Shown: in pieces, positions 41,801 through 54,426 of the stretch
How positions within the stretch are numbered: the stretch's first letter is position 1
Layout: every line of letters begins with the position of its first letter
Assembly (NCBI GenBank): GCA_037178855.1
Contig: JASJZC010000001.1
Location: forward strand, 1,736,001 to 1,800,000
Reading direction: 5' to 3'
Length of the DNA: 64,000 nucleotides
Origin: Oscheius sp. JU75
Lineage: Eukaryota; Nematoda; Chromadorea; Rhabditida; Rhabditidae
The notes under the pieces: model-generated
What the model was told of the DNA's origin: nothing
Databases searched by the model: none
Seen by the model: the letters and a program-made list of their open reading frames with translations, nothing else
Position numbers and translations under genes: made by a program

Positions 41801-44376
41801 TTTTCGGAAACCCGAAAAGCATTGGAAGAGATTGGGCCCAGGTTGCTCCGATTTATAGCTTTGATTCATAGGAGTCGTACGAAAACAAATCTCAGAATAT
41901 CTCTCTACTTCTGAAACGCAATGGTGTCTGTCTGCGTGTGTCACCACGAAAAAAAAGCTGGCAATGACAAGTCAAAAGTTTAATTGATAAGTTCGCTCTG
42001 GATTTTTGTCCCTCTGGAAGCCTAAAAAAAAACTCACAATGTGCGGAACGATGACGTGACCAGCCTCCCTCCACGACTTTTTCCTCAGCGAGATCAGCGT
42101 GTAAAGCACCGGAATAGCCATGAGACAGAAGCTCGGGACTCCCAACGAGACCGTCATGTAGCCTAAACTCTTTTTTGTCAACAAACTACAAAAAAACCCA
42201 CTGATTTTGAACTGAACCCACGGCCGCCAGACGAACCATCTTCCCAGCGGAAGGTGCATTCGGGAGCAAAGGACTGGCAGACTAAAATTAGCTGGATTTC
42301 CCGCCAAAAGTTGCGTAAAAAATACCACGAAATTAGGTTGAAAAAGACGGCGAAAAGAGCATATTTGTCGCTGGCGTCGCTCAGACTGACAAATGTGGAG
42401 AGGGCGAAGACGACCGAGATGCCACAGAGGAGACTCGTGTACGGCAGCTGACGTCCGGCTGCTCCTACGGACAAAATGAAGACGGCCAAGGAGAGCACGA
42501 AATTCATGTAGGGCTCCCAGTTCTTGTGGGTGATGAAGTGCGACTCCTGGAAAAGAGAAATTGTCGTCCCCCCGAGAAAAACCAACAGGGGGACCCTTTT
42601 ATCAAACCCAAACACGGCTGTTAAAGGAAAAGGTTCGCTCAAATCGTGTGAAAAATCAAAGGGGTGTGGATGAAGAGCTTTGAAGGAAAAAAAGGGTCGC
42701 CCAAAATTTTTGGACCACAGGGATTCAGCTGTACTATGACCAAGCTTTGGGAAGACGGCGAGTACACATTTTTCACCCTTTAAAGTAGGTTTAGTCTCTC
42801 GTGATTGTAGCTAAGGGCATTTGTGTGATTCTGAACTTTGAACAGCTGGAATTAGCGACTTACCGATCCACTCCTCTCTCTACTCTCATCCTTGTTGAAA
42901 ATTTTCTTGATTCGCAGCCAGGTGTCCTTGTCCTTTGTCAGACTCTTGTCGTGGAACATCTTGAGCGTGAAGTAGACCATGGCGAAGAAGGAGGCGTAGG
43001 CCGTGAGGATCGGCACGATTTGGAGCAGCAGCGGGACACTGAACTTTGTCTTTGGAAGGCCTAGAAAAAAGAAGTAATAACCTGATAAACTGGACGAGAC
43101 AGATGAGGACGAGCGTCTGGACCTGGTGAAAGGGGAAGATGGCATAGGCCAGACTGACCCACTGTTGATTGATCTTATTCAGTAGGTACTCGATGAAGGT
43201 GTCCAGGCGACGCATTCCCTGGAAGATTGGACATTGTTGAACGAAAAAAAAGTTTCTTCTTTTGACAGTCATACTTCTGTAACCCAAGCGGCAGGATCGC
43301 GCAATGGCAGATAAAATCCTGATATATGAAGAACCCAATTGAAAATATGGGTGAAGAGTTGACGAGAGCTATTGGAACGATCAGTTATCCAACTAGGAAT
43401 CTATTCAAATCGTCAGTTAGTTGGTTCAAAACGGCGGGAGAAAAAGGAATAGAATACTAATGTCTCATCTAATCTCCGTCAATCACGAAAAAAGCTCACA
43501 AATTTCTTTCTCGGGACCTTCTGTGCATCTTTTTTGGTCTCACTCTCCTCTTCCTGAGTCCCAATCGTGCCGCGGAGCGTCTCGACGAACTGCTCCTCGG
43601 TTTCCGGGGACAAGACGGCGTCAATTCGCTCCTCCACCTCCGCGTGGTTGAACATTCGCTCCAGGAGCTCTTAGATCCTTTTTGCATTGCAAAGAAAATT
43701 CATACCCTCCTGATTGAGATCCGTGTCCTCCATCTCGTGTAGAAGGCGCTGGACGGCGTCCGGACGCGTCAGCTTCGGATTCTTGGCTGCCAGAACGCGA
43801 TAGATGCGACGGGCATCGCGAGCAAAGCCTGAAAGTCGGAAAATAATTGAGTTAGGGGGCGATAAGTAGAAGGATTTTTGATGGAGAGGGAAGCTGGGAA
43901 GGCTAAAATGAGAATAGGTGCAGCTTTGGGCCGAATTCCAGATGTTTCTGCTTATTGTGGGAGCCAAAAATAGCGGAAATGATGCAAGTGAAGCTACAGA
44001 TTGTCAAGAAAGTTTATACAGGTATCGTTGTCAGAATGCATCCGGTATCCACTCCAAATCAAATGCCGAGGATGTTCGAAAGGTGCAATTTAAAAAAAAA
44101 ACGCAGCACAAATAGGAGCTGGTATATCTTGAAAAGTGAATATATTTATGTCTTTCCCCCACTAATCAGATCTTTCCCAAACAAAAGCAGAGCAGCAAAT
44201 TCTAGAAGAACTCAATACAAAATGGAAAAACACAAAGAGTAGGAAAAAATACCATCATCGTCGCTATCGTATCCTCCTCCACCGCGATTTCCCCTCCTTC
44301 CGCTGCCAAGAAGTCCCAGCCCACTTGATGGGCCTTCATCGGACGAGGCGGAGCCTCTTCGTCCACGAAATTCCAT
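38893..44376 (-). CDS. WFS1: Wolframin (ER membrane protein WFS1)
   Basis: ATG 44376 ([20 protein letters not shown]) begins a polar, glycine-rich N terminus. [20 protein letters not shown] and [14 protein letters not shown] follow. Membrane segments include [89 protein letters not shown] and [20 protein letters not shown]. The lumenal C-terminal domain is diagnostic: [20 protein letters not shown], then [17 protein letters not shown] and a final [14 protein letters not shown] (TAA 38893-38895), in the order of human wolframin. It acts in ER calcium handling and the unfolded protein response. It lies about 150 bp downstream of CFDP1 on the same strand, a spacing typical of worm operons. Introns carry a SINE-like element (40369-40640) and other repeats. 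Confidence 0.9.
40369..40760. repeat. SINE-like element, copy 1, and adjacent tRNA-like sequence
   Basis: The body shares AAGTGTGGCGCCTCTTA, CTTTGAAGGATTGTAATATT, TAGAGACCAGTAACTACTAA, CTCAGCTCAAAAATCTCTAC, GTTAGACCTCGGGC and CCTACAATAGGCTACAGGC with 59474-59860 and 60523-60785. A tRNA-like head (box A/box B on the minus strand) lies at its left end. A second minus-strand tRNA-like sequence (GGTTCGATTCC box B) is at 40690-40760. All are in a wolframin intron. Confidence 0.65.
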
Positions 44377-44528
44377 TTTTGTCTCTTGAATTTATGCTAG
44401 GCTATTCTCGTTTTTATGGCTTCCAGACACTAGACAACAGATATTTCAAGTCGCAACTGTCTTAGTTTGACGAAAAAGTCGAGGAATGAGATTTATGCGT
44501 AATAAATTGACAAAAAATAACGATTGGA

Positions 44529-45786
44529 TCACTTGCGTCGGGCGTTGGCCCGCAGGCTCTTCTCGTTCTCGAACTCGCGCAGATCCGCTCGGGCCAGGAA
44601 TTGCGTCTTCTCGACGAAGCCATGCTTGCCGCGGTTGAAGGTCTGCAGCTCTTCCTGGAAAGCAGTCATATGAAGCCGTTTTGGTTTTTTGTCAAGCTGA
44701 TAGATTGACACAGAGAAACAGGTCGGTTTACAGCGAATAGGTGGAAAAAAAATGTACCTGAAGATCATTGTCCTGCTTGAACTTGTCCCAGTCGTGATTC
44801 GACTTGTCCAAAATGGACATTTTCGGCTTTTTTTTTAGCAGCGTCAACGCGTCTCCCAATCCTACTCGCCTACAACTCATTTTTCTTTGCAAAAAAATGA
44901 GTACGACTTACTTTTGTGTGGGTTTTTTGTCTGCCTTCTCGGCAGCCTTCTTCTTCTCCTCCTCAAATCGCTCGAATTCCGACGCGCTCAGCTCCTTCTG
45001 GATGCTGACTTCCTCGCCAGCAAAGTCGAAAACCTCGGTCACCGTCTTGGTTGTCGTCTCCGCTCGGGCGGATGGCGTACTGGTCGAGGGGGTCGTCTCC
45101 TGCGAGCTCGTGGTGGCCTTCTGCGGAATGAGACGGGCATCTTCTTCCATCATAGCGGCAAAAATGGCATCAACATCTACGGCCGACTCTTCTTTCTTGG
45201 ACTCTCTGAATAGGGGAACGTTTGTATAAGGCTAGCAAACTTGAAACATCTGGAAATGTGAAATTGTGACCCTCTATGGAACCTCACAAGTCAGTTTAAA
45301 ACTCCGTCATGCTTGGGGATCGAGCCTAACCCTGTATTCTTTGCAATAGAACTTATCGGGAAAACGTAAAAATAGGACAAAAACCCAATGAATATGACCA
45401 AAAAACTTTGAATGTATGTACAACTGCTGATTTTGTCCGAAAGTATCGAAAGATGAACTCTCGTAAAACTTTAGGAGCCTTCGTCAAGCTCGATCGAACC
45501 AGAGTCGTTAGTTCATTGATCGAACCACTAACCGACTGTGAGAAGAGTAAAACAAACTTTTTGGATGATTTTTTTGTGTCGCTCTTTCCTCCACGACGTC
45601 TGCGTCCGCTGATAATCTCGCCATCTGCTCCCGTTACTTCGTCGACCTGAAAAAGAACGAAACACACGCGATAAATTATACTCCTACCTGTTCGCCCTCG
45701 GATTCGTCTTCGATCTCGTCAGCGACAGTCTCGGGAACATAGTCCTCGTCGTCAGACGATCGATAATCGTCCTCCTGGGCCGACAT
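44529..45786 (-). CDS. CFDP1: Bucentaur/craniofacial development protein 1 (BCNT domain)
   Basis: ATG 45786 (MSAQEDDYRSSDDEDYVPET) opens an acidic N terminus, followed by VDEVTGADGEIISGRRRRGG, a mixed-charge middle with FDFAGEEVSIQKELSASEFE, then KPKMSILDKSNHDWDKFKQD and EELQTFNRGKHGFVEKTQFL to RADLREFENEKSLRANARRK (TCA-coded stop 44529-44531). The last 70-80 residues are the BCNT domain, whose family pattern is DW..FK, then NRGK.G...K..FL.R.D.R.F. CFDP1/Swc5-type proteins belong to the SRCAP/SWR1 remodeller that deposits H2A.Z. It is upstream of wolframin at operon-like distance. Confidence 0.88.
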
Positions 45787-46750
45787 ATTATGCTGAAAAG
45801 AAAATTTGGGAAAGAAGGAAAGATTGAGAACAGAGAAGACATTCTCGCACGGGAGAACAAAAAATGGGCAAAACAAGACAAGAGCAGAAGGCTAAGAGAC
45901 CCATCCTTGCTGCAAAAGCACCAGTATAGAAATCTTTGAGCTTCTAGTGTTTGCTAGTAAATTGAAAGGAGCGAAAGGAAAACGGATCGTGGAACTAGTT
46001 AAATAGTCTTATTGGAATAAAAAATTTTTTTTTGCGAGAAACTGCGTTTCCGAGGCCCTTTTCGACGTGACCAGAATCGACAAAAAAGGTGCTAACGGGG
46101 GTGACCTCAAAATCCATAGAGGGATTGAGTGAGTTTGGGAATATAAACCCGAGAACCTCATCCCAAGAGCTATCGAATAACACCTTAACTGACATGGATA
46201 ACCGATCCACGTTCAGTTCCTCAGGCTTTTACGTGCCTCTGAGATAGTCGTTGACCAAAAAATGACTGCTAGTGAATGGATGAAAAGACGATGAACACGT
46301 TTAATTTGGGCAAAAGTACCCCAGGTTCGAATTCTCAACCTTTAGTTCATTTTATTTCTCAGCTAATTTTGCAACGAATCGATCATGAGAGATCCTAAAT
46401 GGAGAATGATCTTTCAAATACCTCCTAGTCGTACAATGGATCAATAACCAAAAATCCCTAGACAGATTCCGCAAATGCCCGAAATCACATGTGATTTTGG
46501 GGAGAAATAACACCTCTTGAGCTCCAAAAGTAAAAACAAAGTGCACAACAACAACGAATTGACGAAATCAAACGCGAGAGACACTCGACCTGCGCCCTCG
46601 ACTAGTCCCCTCCTTTGACGCTGGATCGGTGAGTGCTGGTCGCGAGTGCGGCCAGCTGATTGGGCGGAGACCGAGGGGAGGGCAGAGAACGTAGAGCGAG
46701 AGACATCAGCTGGTAGCAGCAGTCTCCTTTCTAACCTGCGCTTCAACACT
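45787..46750. promoter_or_regulatory. Divergent intergenic region CFDP1 / FBXO25-32
   Basis: No gene was seen in this 964-bp gap, which should hold both promoters. It contains AT-rich and mixed stretches and no clear TATA box next to either start. The sequence just upstream of the F-box start (46590-46740) is GC- and purine-rich. Confidence 0.45.
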
Positions 46751-49700
46751 ATGCCTTTCATGGGACGAGACTGGAGAGCCCCCGGGGAAACCTGGGTTCG
46801 AACTCCGTACACGAATGGATGGGAACAGTGCAAGCTCCGTCCAATACAGGTTCGTCAGTTTTTTCTTTGTGGAAATTTTGGTCAGTTGCCTAGCTGCTCA
46901 GGCAACAAAATTAAAGCTTCTCCTTATTTCTCGATCACCAGCTGAGTTTAACAACAAAACAAGACTCCAACTCCTAAGAACTTGTTGATTTCAACATTTT
47001 TTGAGCCATAGAAGGCCTAGAAACATTGCAAGAACTTCAAGAAGCCTCCGTCCTTCTTTTCCAACCTGATAATGCCATATTAGACGAGCTGCAGAAGTTC
47101 GAGGACATAAAATGAGCAAATCATCCCTCTGCCAAAGAAATTTCTGGCTCATTTTATCTCCAAAAATGAATCCTAACCATAACGTATGGCCTAGCCTTCT
47201 TTCTTTTCTTCCAACAGCTTCGTTCGTATACAAAAACGGATCTACGGAGCTAAAAATCTCTAAAGTTTGCTGATTTTGGAACAAAATCGAGCTGACGAAA
47301 GACTGGAATACAGTATAAGCACTTTCGGAGCAGATTCCCTGCTGGTTCGACTGCCAAAAACGAGTAGGAGCAGATAAACATTCTTAGAAATTTCTCCCAA
47401 CACGCCTCATTGCCTGTCTTCCTTCTCTCATTCCACCAGAATCCAGTTTCTCATCAATCTCTATCTCTGCAAAGAAGAAAAAAGGGTTTAATAGAATCGT
47501 AATAATCTGCTTGTGGGTTCATTTAAAAACCGGGTTCCATAGTGCTTTTGTCCCCTTCCCCTTCTATTGTTAGAGGGTCAACCCGTTTTCACAGAAGCAA
47601 TCTTTTACATGGAAAGATGTCAAGGTTTTTGCTGAAATTGTGAGGCAAAGAAAGTGCAAAAGGATTTGTGCGAGGTTTTACAGCTCCAAACCACTTCAAA
47701 TGGCAGAAAACGACCGGGAATAGGTCAACAGTTTCCTTACACTCATAGCTCACGGTTAAATTTTATGCGCCACATCAATATTTAATGGCTTTCGCTCAAT
47801 TATGGCCTATAATTCGCCTTCTCTTCCCCTCTCACTCATAAATTGTTGCCTGGAGGATGAGAAGAGGCAGAAAAACTAGGCGCTGTGCAGCCTTATTTTG
47901 CCTAGTCAATACTCCACCCGAGGGAACACGAAGCCGAGAGAGAAGACAAACAACAAACATAGTAAAAGAGATGGGGCAATAAACGCAAAAGAGACTTTCA
48001 GATCGTTTCCGAGCCAATTCCGGTGCCGTCGGAATCACCGCCGGAGGATGGTATTTGCCATACACAATCCTCTACCTCCCTACTCAGTTTGGACAGCGGA
48101 CGCAGCAGTAGCATCTCCGAGGATTCCAGTGAGTAAACAAATGGACATTCACATAAAGAAGAAAGGGATATGAATCAAAAAAAATTATTTTTCTCTATCA
48201 AAGCGCTCTGCAAATAGCTCAGTGCCTAGGCGACTATTTCCAAATGTCAAAAGAACATTCTACTCTATATTTTACAGCTTTGTATTATAGGCAAACATGG
48301 GTATAGTGACGAACAAAAAATGTAAAACTAAAGTGAAGAAATTATCAAATTCATTTTCTGTGGGGACGTAACTTGCTTGAAAACGATTTGGCGCTTTTTC
48401 AAATTCATTTCTCAGCTCTTCTTCAATACCGAGGAAATTGTTCAGCTTATAGGCTACCAAGAAACCCGTTGAAACTCACAGAAAACTGACTCAACCCAAA
48501 ACTTGTGCAATATTGCGATGACTCTTCTTCTCCAAAGTGCTTCGTAAGCCTATTACACATCCATTTCGTCTCAAGAACGACTGAAAGTCATACTCTGACC
48601 TTTGTAGCGCGCGAAAGGCTCTGTTGTCCTCTCCTCGTGACAGACTCAATGGCCATCATGCTCAAAAGTTGGGTGGTCATCAGCTGACTGGCTCCCAGAC
48701 ATTCGCGAACAGCTGTCACAACGGCGAACGAGAGAGGTCACTTTGTACCCTTTCTCAAATTCCCGCAGACAGATGGCAGCTGCTGCGTAGCCAGGCTGCT
48801 TGCAAATATGGACCCGGGATCCGTTCGCGCACTTCCAAGCCTAATTACGGGAATGCGGCCTGGCTGGCACACCTGGCCGAGTGTCAGCCGACTGACAATA
48901 ATTAGAGGACACCTCGGACCAATAACAACCTCGTGTGGCCTCGTTATGAGCGAGGCAGTGAGAAGGACAAAATGAGATTTGTTAGAGAGCAGGTGGACCG
49001 AGTAATCACTTGGAAACACATTAGGTGGTTCTAGAATTCATTATTCGAACTGGAGATGTTCTGCAAAGTTGTTCAGAAGATCAAAATCTACAAGTTGTTA
49101 AAACATCTCGAGTCTCTAAAATCAGTGGTCGAACCAGAAAATTGATGACAAACTATTAACACCCCGTCTCTGGTTCAAACAGTCGCCTCAGTGCAATACT
49201 GTGAACTTTCCACGTCACCTGAACACGTCTGTTTCGCCTGTACCACTCTCGAAATTCTAATCTAGTGTTTACATGCTGATAGATAGGAGGCCCCCTTCCC
49301 TCTTGGTCAACAAGAGGGTCTTATCTTTGTATCGAAGTATTTGTCAACCCGGTCACACAGCTTAAGAAAAAGGTACATGCTGATCAAAAGGGAGCTTTTC
49401 AGATTCTGAGACCGATGAATTCTGGATTCCGCACTGTTTTGTCAAGTCCAAGACAAAGGAATTTGTCGGCTGCACGTCAATGAGCGAGGCCTTTCATCGT
49501 CTCGACCTGGCCCGAGCAGTCACAGATGTCCGTCGCTTTAATTACATCTGCAAAGTGAGTTTGGAATGGAGTTACTCATCTCCCTGACAGTACTGCTGGC
49601 TCTGCGCGTTGGGGCACCTTATTTAAGTTCATGTACTTTGGGAGAAAAACGGCATGGCCTTTGCCACCATAGCTCAGTCAGTTAGCGCTCCAACTACGAA

Positions 49701-51386
49701 GTGAAACCGGGACGGTTCGATTCCTACGTGGATCAAATCATTTTGACTGTTCATGAAACTCTCGAAACACCTTCAAAAGATAATTATTTGCAACATTTGT
49801 TGGTCCAGAAAAATCATTTTTCGATGCTTTCACTTTCCCGCGAATCGAAGCTTGTGCGACGGCGTATGGTATAGGCTCGCTCTCTACTCGAATCTCAAAA
49901 ACCCAGCGTGATCATCTGATCGCGGTCAACAAACTCGCAATCTTTCACGGAGCAAGTGTTCCGCCGCTGTATTATCTCTCGGGGTGGCTGACTTCCTTGT
50001 GATGACCATCAGTCAAGAGTCAGTCACACGATCACAGAGAGCCCCACAAATCGTGAAATCCTGATTGAGACCACACTCTTTTTTTCGTCGAGTGGAAAAC
50101 AACAAATACGTACCAGCCGGAGAGGAGGAGAAAACACAAATATTTTGTGTCCTCTCGTCTCTATGGGTCGCGTGTTCTTGTGTGTCGAGATAAGATGAAA
50201 AGTTGTTCTAGTGTTGTGGGTCAGTGTCTAGTGTCCCGTGGGAGATTTTTGAGATTTCGGGAGATCGAGTGATGGGATGCCCGGATGGAAAGATCAGTCA
50301 GGGGCAGAGAAACTCTCTTACTCTACCGTACGCACCGTGGTTGTAGGGCGAGCCAGTTAATGTGTGCTGGGCTTAAATTGGAGCAACCCGGGTTCAATCA
50401 GGCGGATGGCAAAGATGGTAAACCATTTATTTTGCAGGTAGTCCAAATTCTAGTCCAAGAAAAGCTCCAAAATCTCTCTGCCACTGCCCGCAAGTCCCTG
50501 CTCAGCATTCTCACAGCCATCGCACTTCGTTCCTCTCTGGAAGATGTTCATCAAAATACGGTTCGCGAACTGGTAAACAAGGTACCAACCAAGATTTTGA
50601 TTGTCTCTATCCAAAAAGTTTAGTTTTCTACCTCTCTCGAAAGCTACACTTCCTCACACGTCTGCGGATCGCCACAGCTGGTCAATCGGCACCAGTACAC
50701 GGCCATCGGGCTATTGGAAATGGTCTCGGATCGACAGCCGAGAGTTGAAGCAGACGCTGTTGAGGAGGGAAGCACCTTCTTTGATCTTCCGAGAGAGGTC
50801 ATGACGATGGTTCTGCGGCGGCTGCCAGACCATGAGAGCCTCTTGGAGACGGCCAAGGCCCACGACGCACTGCAAGCCATGATCGATGGCGAACAGCTCA
50901 TTTGGAAGTCTCTTTGTGAATTTCACTTTCAGGTTCGTTACAGGGTTGGTCGTGGCTTAGAAAAGAGAGATAAAGATACAGGGAGACAGACATACAGAAA
51001 GACAGAGAGACGGTGAGAATGAGTGACAGAGAGACAGGAGGGAGAGAGACAGCGGTAGAGACACAGAGAGACAGAGAGCTGAACCCGGAACTATACCACT
51101 CATTTCAGCCGTATCAGATTGCACAGAAACGGGTCGAGTCCAAGACGTGGCGACAGACTTTCTTCGATCTCAAAAAGTACTTTGGAGTCCGAGAGGTTGG
51201 TTGTCACCTGTCCAGCCGTCTTACAAAGTGCACTCTTTAAAGGTCTACGCCGACGTCATCCATATCTGCTGTGCCTGCAAGGCTCTCTTCTGGACGAGCT
51301 TTGGACATCCGTGTGTCCGAGACGAAGAGGCCCCCTCGGTACGCGTCACTCCCCAACAATTTGTCGATATGTTGATCTATTTGTGA
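46751..51386 (+). CDS. F-box protein of the FBXO25/FBXO32 (atrogin-1) type
   Basis: ATG 46751 gives MPFMGRDWRAPGETWVRTPY, almost the MPFLGQDWRSPG start of human FBXO25/FBXO32. A phospho-rich exon at 47998 and an exon at 49399 (ETDEFWIPHCFVKSKTKEFV, MSEAFHRLDLARAVTDVRRF) follow. Then come a helical exon at 50439 (VQILVQEKLQNLSATARKSL) and the F-box (STFFDLPREVMTMVLRRLPD). The C terminus (VYADVIHICCACKALFWTSF, GHPCVRDEEAPSVR, TPQQFVDMLIYL) matches the family's CxxC/GHPC block and final helix. It is a substrate receptor of an SCF ubiquitin ligase. The first intron spans over 1 kb. A tRNA-like sequence lies at 49668-49737, and a GAGACAGA-rich intron at 50934-51108. Confidence 0.92.
49668..49737 (+). 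pseudogene. tRNA-like sequence in an F-box gene intron
   Basis: GCCACCATAGCTCAGTCAGT is a good box A context, followed by TTAGCGCTCC and GGTTCGATTCC (box B), then ACGTGGA, whose GTGG can pair with CCAC at the 5' end. The anticodon stem pairs poorly, so I call it a tRNA pseudogene or SINE head. Confidence 0.5.
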
Positions 51387-52364
51387 AAAAGTGGATGTAT
51401 TGCCTATCTCACTTCCCCCGGTGTGTTGTACATAAAGAGAATGAATATTATGCAAGAACTGGATTTTTATCTTCGGTGAGATGGACATCGGACGGGTTGA
51501 TCATGGCAAGCTTGAAGATTTCAAGAGGGACATATTTCAGAGGGACAGAGACAAAGAGCCAGAGTGGCAGAGAGAGTGAGAGACAGAGACACATTTTGGA
51601 TCTAGTAGACTTACTTTGGAACTAGTTAAGCGAGCCAGTGACAGAGAGAGAAGAGACTGACTATGGGATGAAGGAGACAGAGAGACAGTTTCTCGAGATT
51701 AGTACTGTGTCCAATGTACAATCAAACAAGTTTCTCTTTCTTAGCATGTTCATTTTCACCCACTCCTTTCTGTTACTCTTAGAGAATAGCGAGTAAAGCA
51801 GAGTAGAACCAAATTCAAAAAACCGCGCGGCACTTGCTCCGGGTCCCGCCACGAACCGGGATTTGTGGACGTGGAAGGCTTTCTTCGTCGTCATCCGGCA
51901 TTCATTGCGTCCACTGTTTTCACTGTTCTTTTCTTTCATTCATTTAGTTTGACAACTCAAAGAGAGAGTCCAGTCCCCGGTCTGTTTCTATAGATTTTCC
52001 CATTACACAGGAAAAGCCTTGACAGAAACCCTCGATAACCCTGGCTTCGAACCAAATTATTTTTAGAATATTGGCGGCAATACAAATAAAGCGATATGAA
52101 AACTTTCTCGTAAATTTACGTAAATGCTATATAGTTTTATGAAATTTTTTTAAATCATGTAAGTAGCGCTTGGGAGAGAAAGATTCCAACAGGACAAAAC
52201 AAATTTTGTTGGAGCCAAAGACACCCTTCTTTGGAGCCCACTGTAAAGTAAGCTCTTCTGTTAGACTTTCAAATTCTAGTGGTAGACTCTGGCATTGTCT
52301 TCTATCCAAAGCCTTCTCAGTTTTGTCATTTCCGCTTCGAGAACACAGCAGTTTCCAGGGTAAC
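51387..52364. other. Intergenic, no gene called
   Basis: Between the F-box gene and TFG. It contains GAGACAGAG tracts (51540-51690). The 52170-52364 part is open into the TFG start, but its extra residues do not look conserved, so I place the TFG start at 52365. Confidence 0.5.
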
Positions 52365-54426
52365 ATGGTATCTGCAAACGGCGGCACGACGACTCTGCTG
52401 AAGGCCCGTTTTGGGAACGACGTCCGTCGGAAGTCGATTCATCATGGAAATGATCTGACGCTGAACGATCTGGCCCTGATGCTGCAGCGTGTCTTCTCCA
52501 TCAACAGCAGCGACATTCAGCTCAAGTATCGCGATTCTGGTAAGTAAGGGTAGACAGTTAACAGTGACAGTGACAGTGACAGTGACAACCCTTTTCTAGA
52601 CGGTGACTTTATCACCATCGCCGATGACACTGACCTGCTTCTGGCTCTTCAAGAGCCCACTCTTTTCGTCCAAGTCGTCGTTGGAGCCGAGTCTCACGCT
52701 TCCGAGCTCTTCCAGCAGATTCAGAAGATCCAAGAGGACGTGGGAAGACTCTCCGTTCTGGCCAACAGTCTTGTGGCTGCTCAGGCTGCTGGCGGGGAGA
52801 AGATTCACAAGAGAGCTGCCGACTTTTCTCCGGTTCCTGCTGACGTGAGAAACGAGCTCCCAGCTACCATTCAGCCGTCTCATCACGAAGAGGTAGTCTC
52901 TTTTTTTCGTTTGTTTTGGCCCGAAAAATCATCGTTTCTTAGTGAAAATTTCATGTACGAACAAAAGATATTTCTGTAGGTACATCGCAAAAACAAAAGT
53001 TCTTTAGGGCTCGAACCCGCGCTTTTTGAATCCGTATATTGTCGGAGCGCTTACCGACTGGGCTGCCGGGAGATACTGGTAGTGAGCGATAAGGCAAATA
53101 GACGGTTTCTCATTACGTTCTTTCAGGTAAACTCTCATTATGACCATCACCACGAGGTCATTACCTCGACAAGTGAGGTCTCGGCTCCTCCGGAGCAGGA
53201 GATTCCTCTAGAGGCTGACGTCCACGACAGTTTCTCTTCGCATCACGTCCCAGATCCTCACTTTGCTGCCCCGCCCACGGCCTCAATCCCCCAGTTCCCG
53301 ACTTCCAATGCCCCGGCTCCGATCCAGCCTGAGGCTCAGTACGGCTTCCCTGGAGGAGTTCCAGGCGCCCCGGGACACTTTGCCCCGCCTCCTCCTCAGC
53401 AGCAGCAACAGTTCCAGCAGCCTCCTCCTCAGCATCAGCAACAGCCTCCGACCGGTCATTCTTCGGTCTCTTCTACTCCGATCCCACAGCAGTTCGGAGG
53501 CTTCCCTGGAGGAGCCCCATCGCCCCAGGGACCTCCTCATGGAGGATTCGCTCCGCCGCCTCAGGCTCCCGGACACTTTGCTCCTCCTCAGGGCTTCCAA
53601 CCTCCGCCAGCACCCCAGCACCAGCAGGGTCCTCCACCGATGAGCATGCCGCCTCATGGCCAGCCACAATTTGCTCCGCCGCCGATGGGAGGAGCTCCTC
53701 CTCCTCATCAGTTCAGTCCGCCCTCGGAACCGGCTCCCCCTCAGCATCCTGGAGCTCCCCAGTTCGCTCCTCCTCCCAACTTCGGAAATCCTCAGCAGCA
53801 GCAGTTCAATGTAAGTTGTCCTCTTCACTTTTGGGAATCACAATAACCTTCACTTGCTTCCCTTCAAGTCTGTCCTAACAAAGTACATCCAGGGCCCACC
53901 GTTTAACGACAACTTTTGAAGTATAAATCTTGACATTCAAGCTTAGTCATGCTTTACAAAGTTGTAGACGAGATCAAGAGCTACAACTTCGCAGAACATC
54001 GTAAACTTAGAAAATGCATTCTTGTATGCGAAAAATCGGCAAAAATATCAGTTGCTTATTGAAGTATAGACTTGCCTGTAATCTACGGTTTCACTGCGCG
54101 GGATGTCTAATAAGTGGCTAATACTTTTGTCTTCGAAGATTACCAATCCTAGTTTTTGCAGAAAAGAGCCGGACAGACTCTAATTGTACCATTTTCAGGC
54201 TCCCGGTCAGTTCGCTCCTCCTCCTCAGATGGGTGGTCCATCGATGGGAGCTCCTCAAATGGGTGGACCTCCTCCTCAAATGGGCGGACCTCCTCCTCAA
54301 ATGGGAGGACCTCCTCCCATGGGTGGTCCCCCTCCGATGGGAGCTGGCATGCCCGGACAGAATCCCTTCTCTCGAGGACCTGCTGGTGGCCCAGCTCAAT
54401 TTCGCCAATCTCCCTATCACCAATAG
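52365..54426 (+). CDS. TFG: TFG, COPII-site scaffold with PB1 domain
   Basis: ATG 52365 ([20 protein letters not shown]) opens a PB1 domain: [20 protein letters not shown] with [15 protein letters not shown], and [19 protein letters not shown] as the acidic OPCA-like segment. A short coiled coil follows ([19 protein letters not shown]), then a long proline/glutamine-rich low-complexity tail with repeated QFAPPP and QMGGPPP units, ending FRQSPYHQ (TAG 54424-54426). This order matches TFG, which polymerises through PB1 and the coiled coil and condenses at ER exit sites to organise COPII transport. The intron before exon 2 (from about 52541) is a TGACAG tract. The intron at about 52893-53126 holds a tRNA-like sequence, and the intron at 53812-54197 a short hairpin repeat. 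Confidence 0.9.
52985..53075 (-). pseudogene. tRNA-like sequence in a TFG intron
   Basis: On the minus strand CAGCCCAGTCGGTAAGCGC (box A) is followed by a possible anticodon stem (CTCCG...CGGAT) and GGGTTCGAGCCCT (box B with pairing flanks). The acceptor arm is not closed. Probably a tRNA-derived element. Confidence 0.5.
53945..54000. repeat. Short hairpin repeat, AAAGTTGTAG family
   Basis: TGCTTTACAAAGTTGTAG is followed within 15 bases by AGCTACAACTTCGCAGAACA, its near reverse complement, so the strand folds on itself. Related pairs are at 7670-7860, 13340, 30066-30113 and 49057-49110. It is in a TFG intron. Confidence 0.65.

Noticed and set aside
46780-46830. GGGTTCGAACTCCG resembling a tRNA box B
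   Set aside because: It lies within the conserved first exon of the FBXO25/32 gene, encoding TWVRTP, and has no box A at the right distance.
47000-47284. 97-codon minus-strand frame in the first F-box intron
   Set aside because: No domain, no splice partners, and similar to chance frames in other introns.
53283-53828. 181-codon minus-strand frame opposite TFG
   Set aside because: It is an arginine-rich shadow of the proline/glutamine-rich TFG tail, with no splice context.
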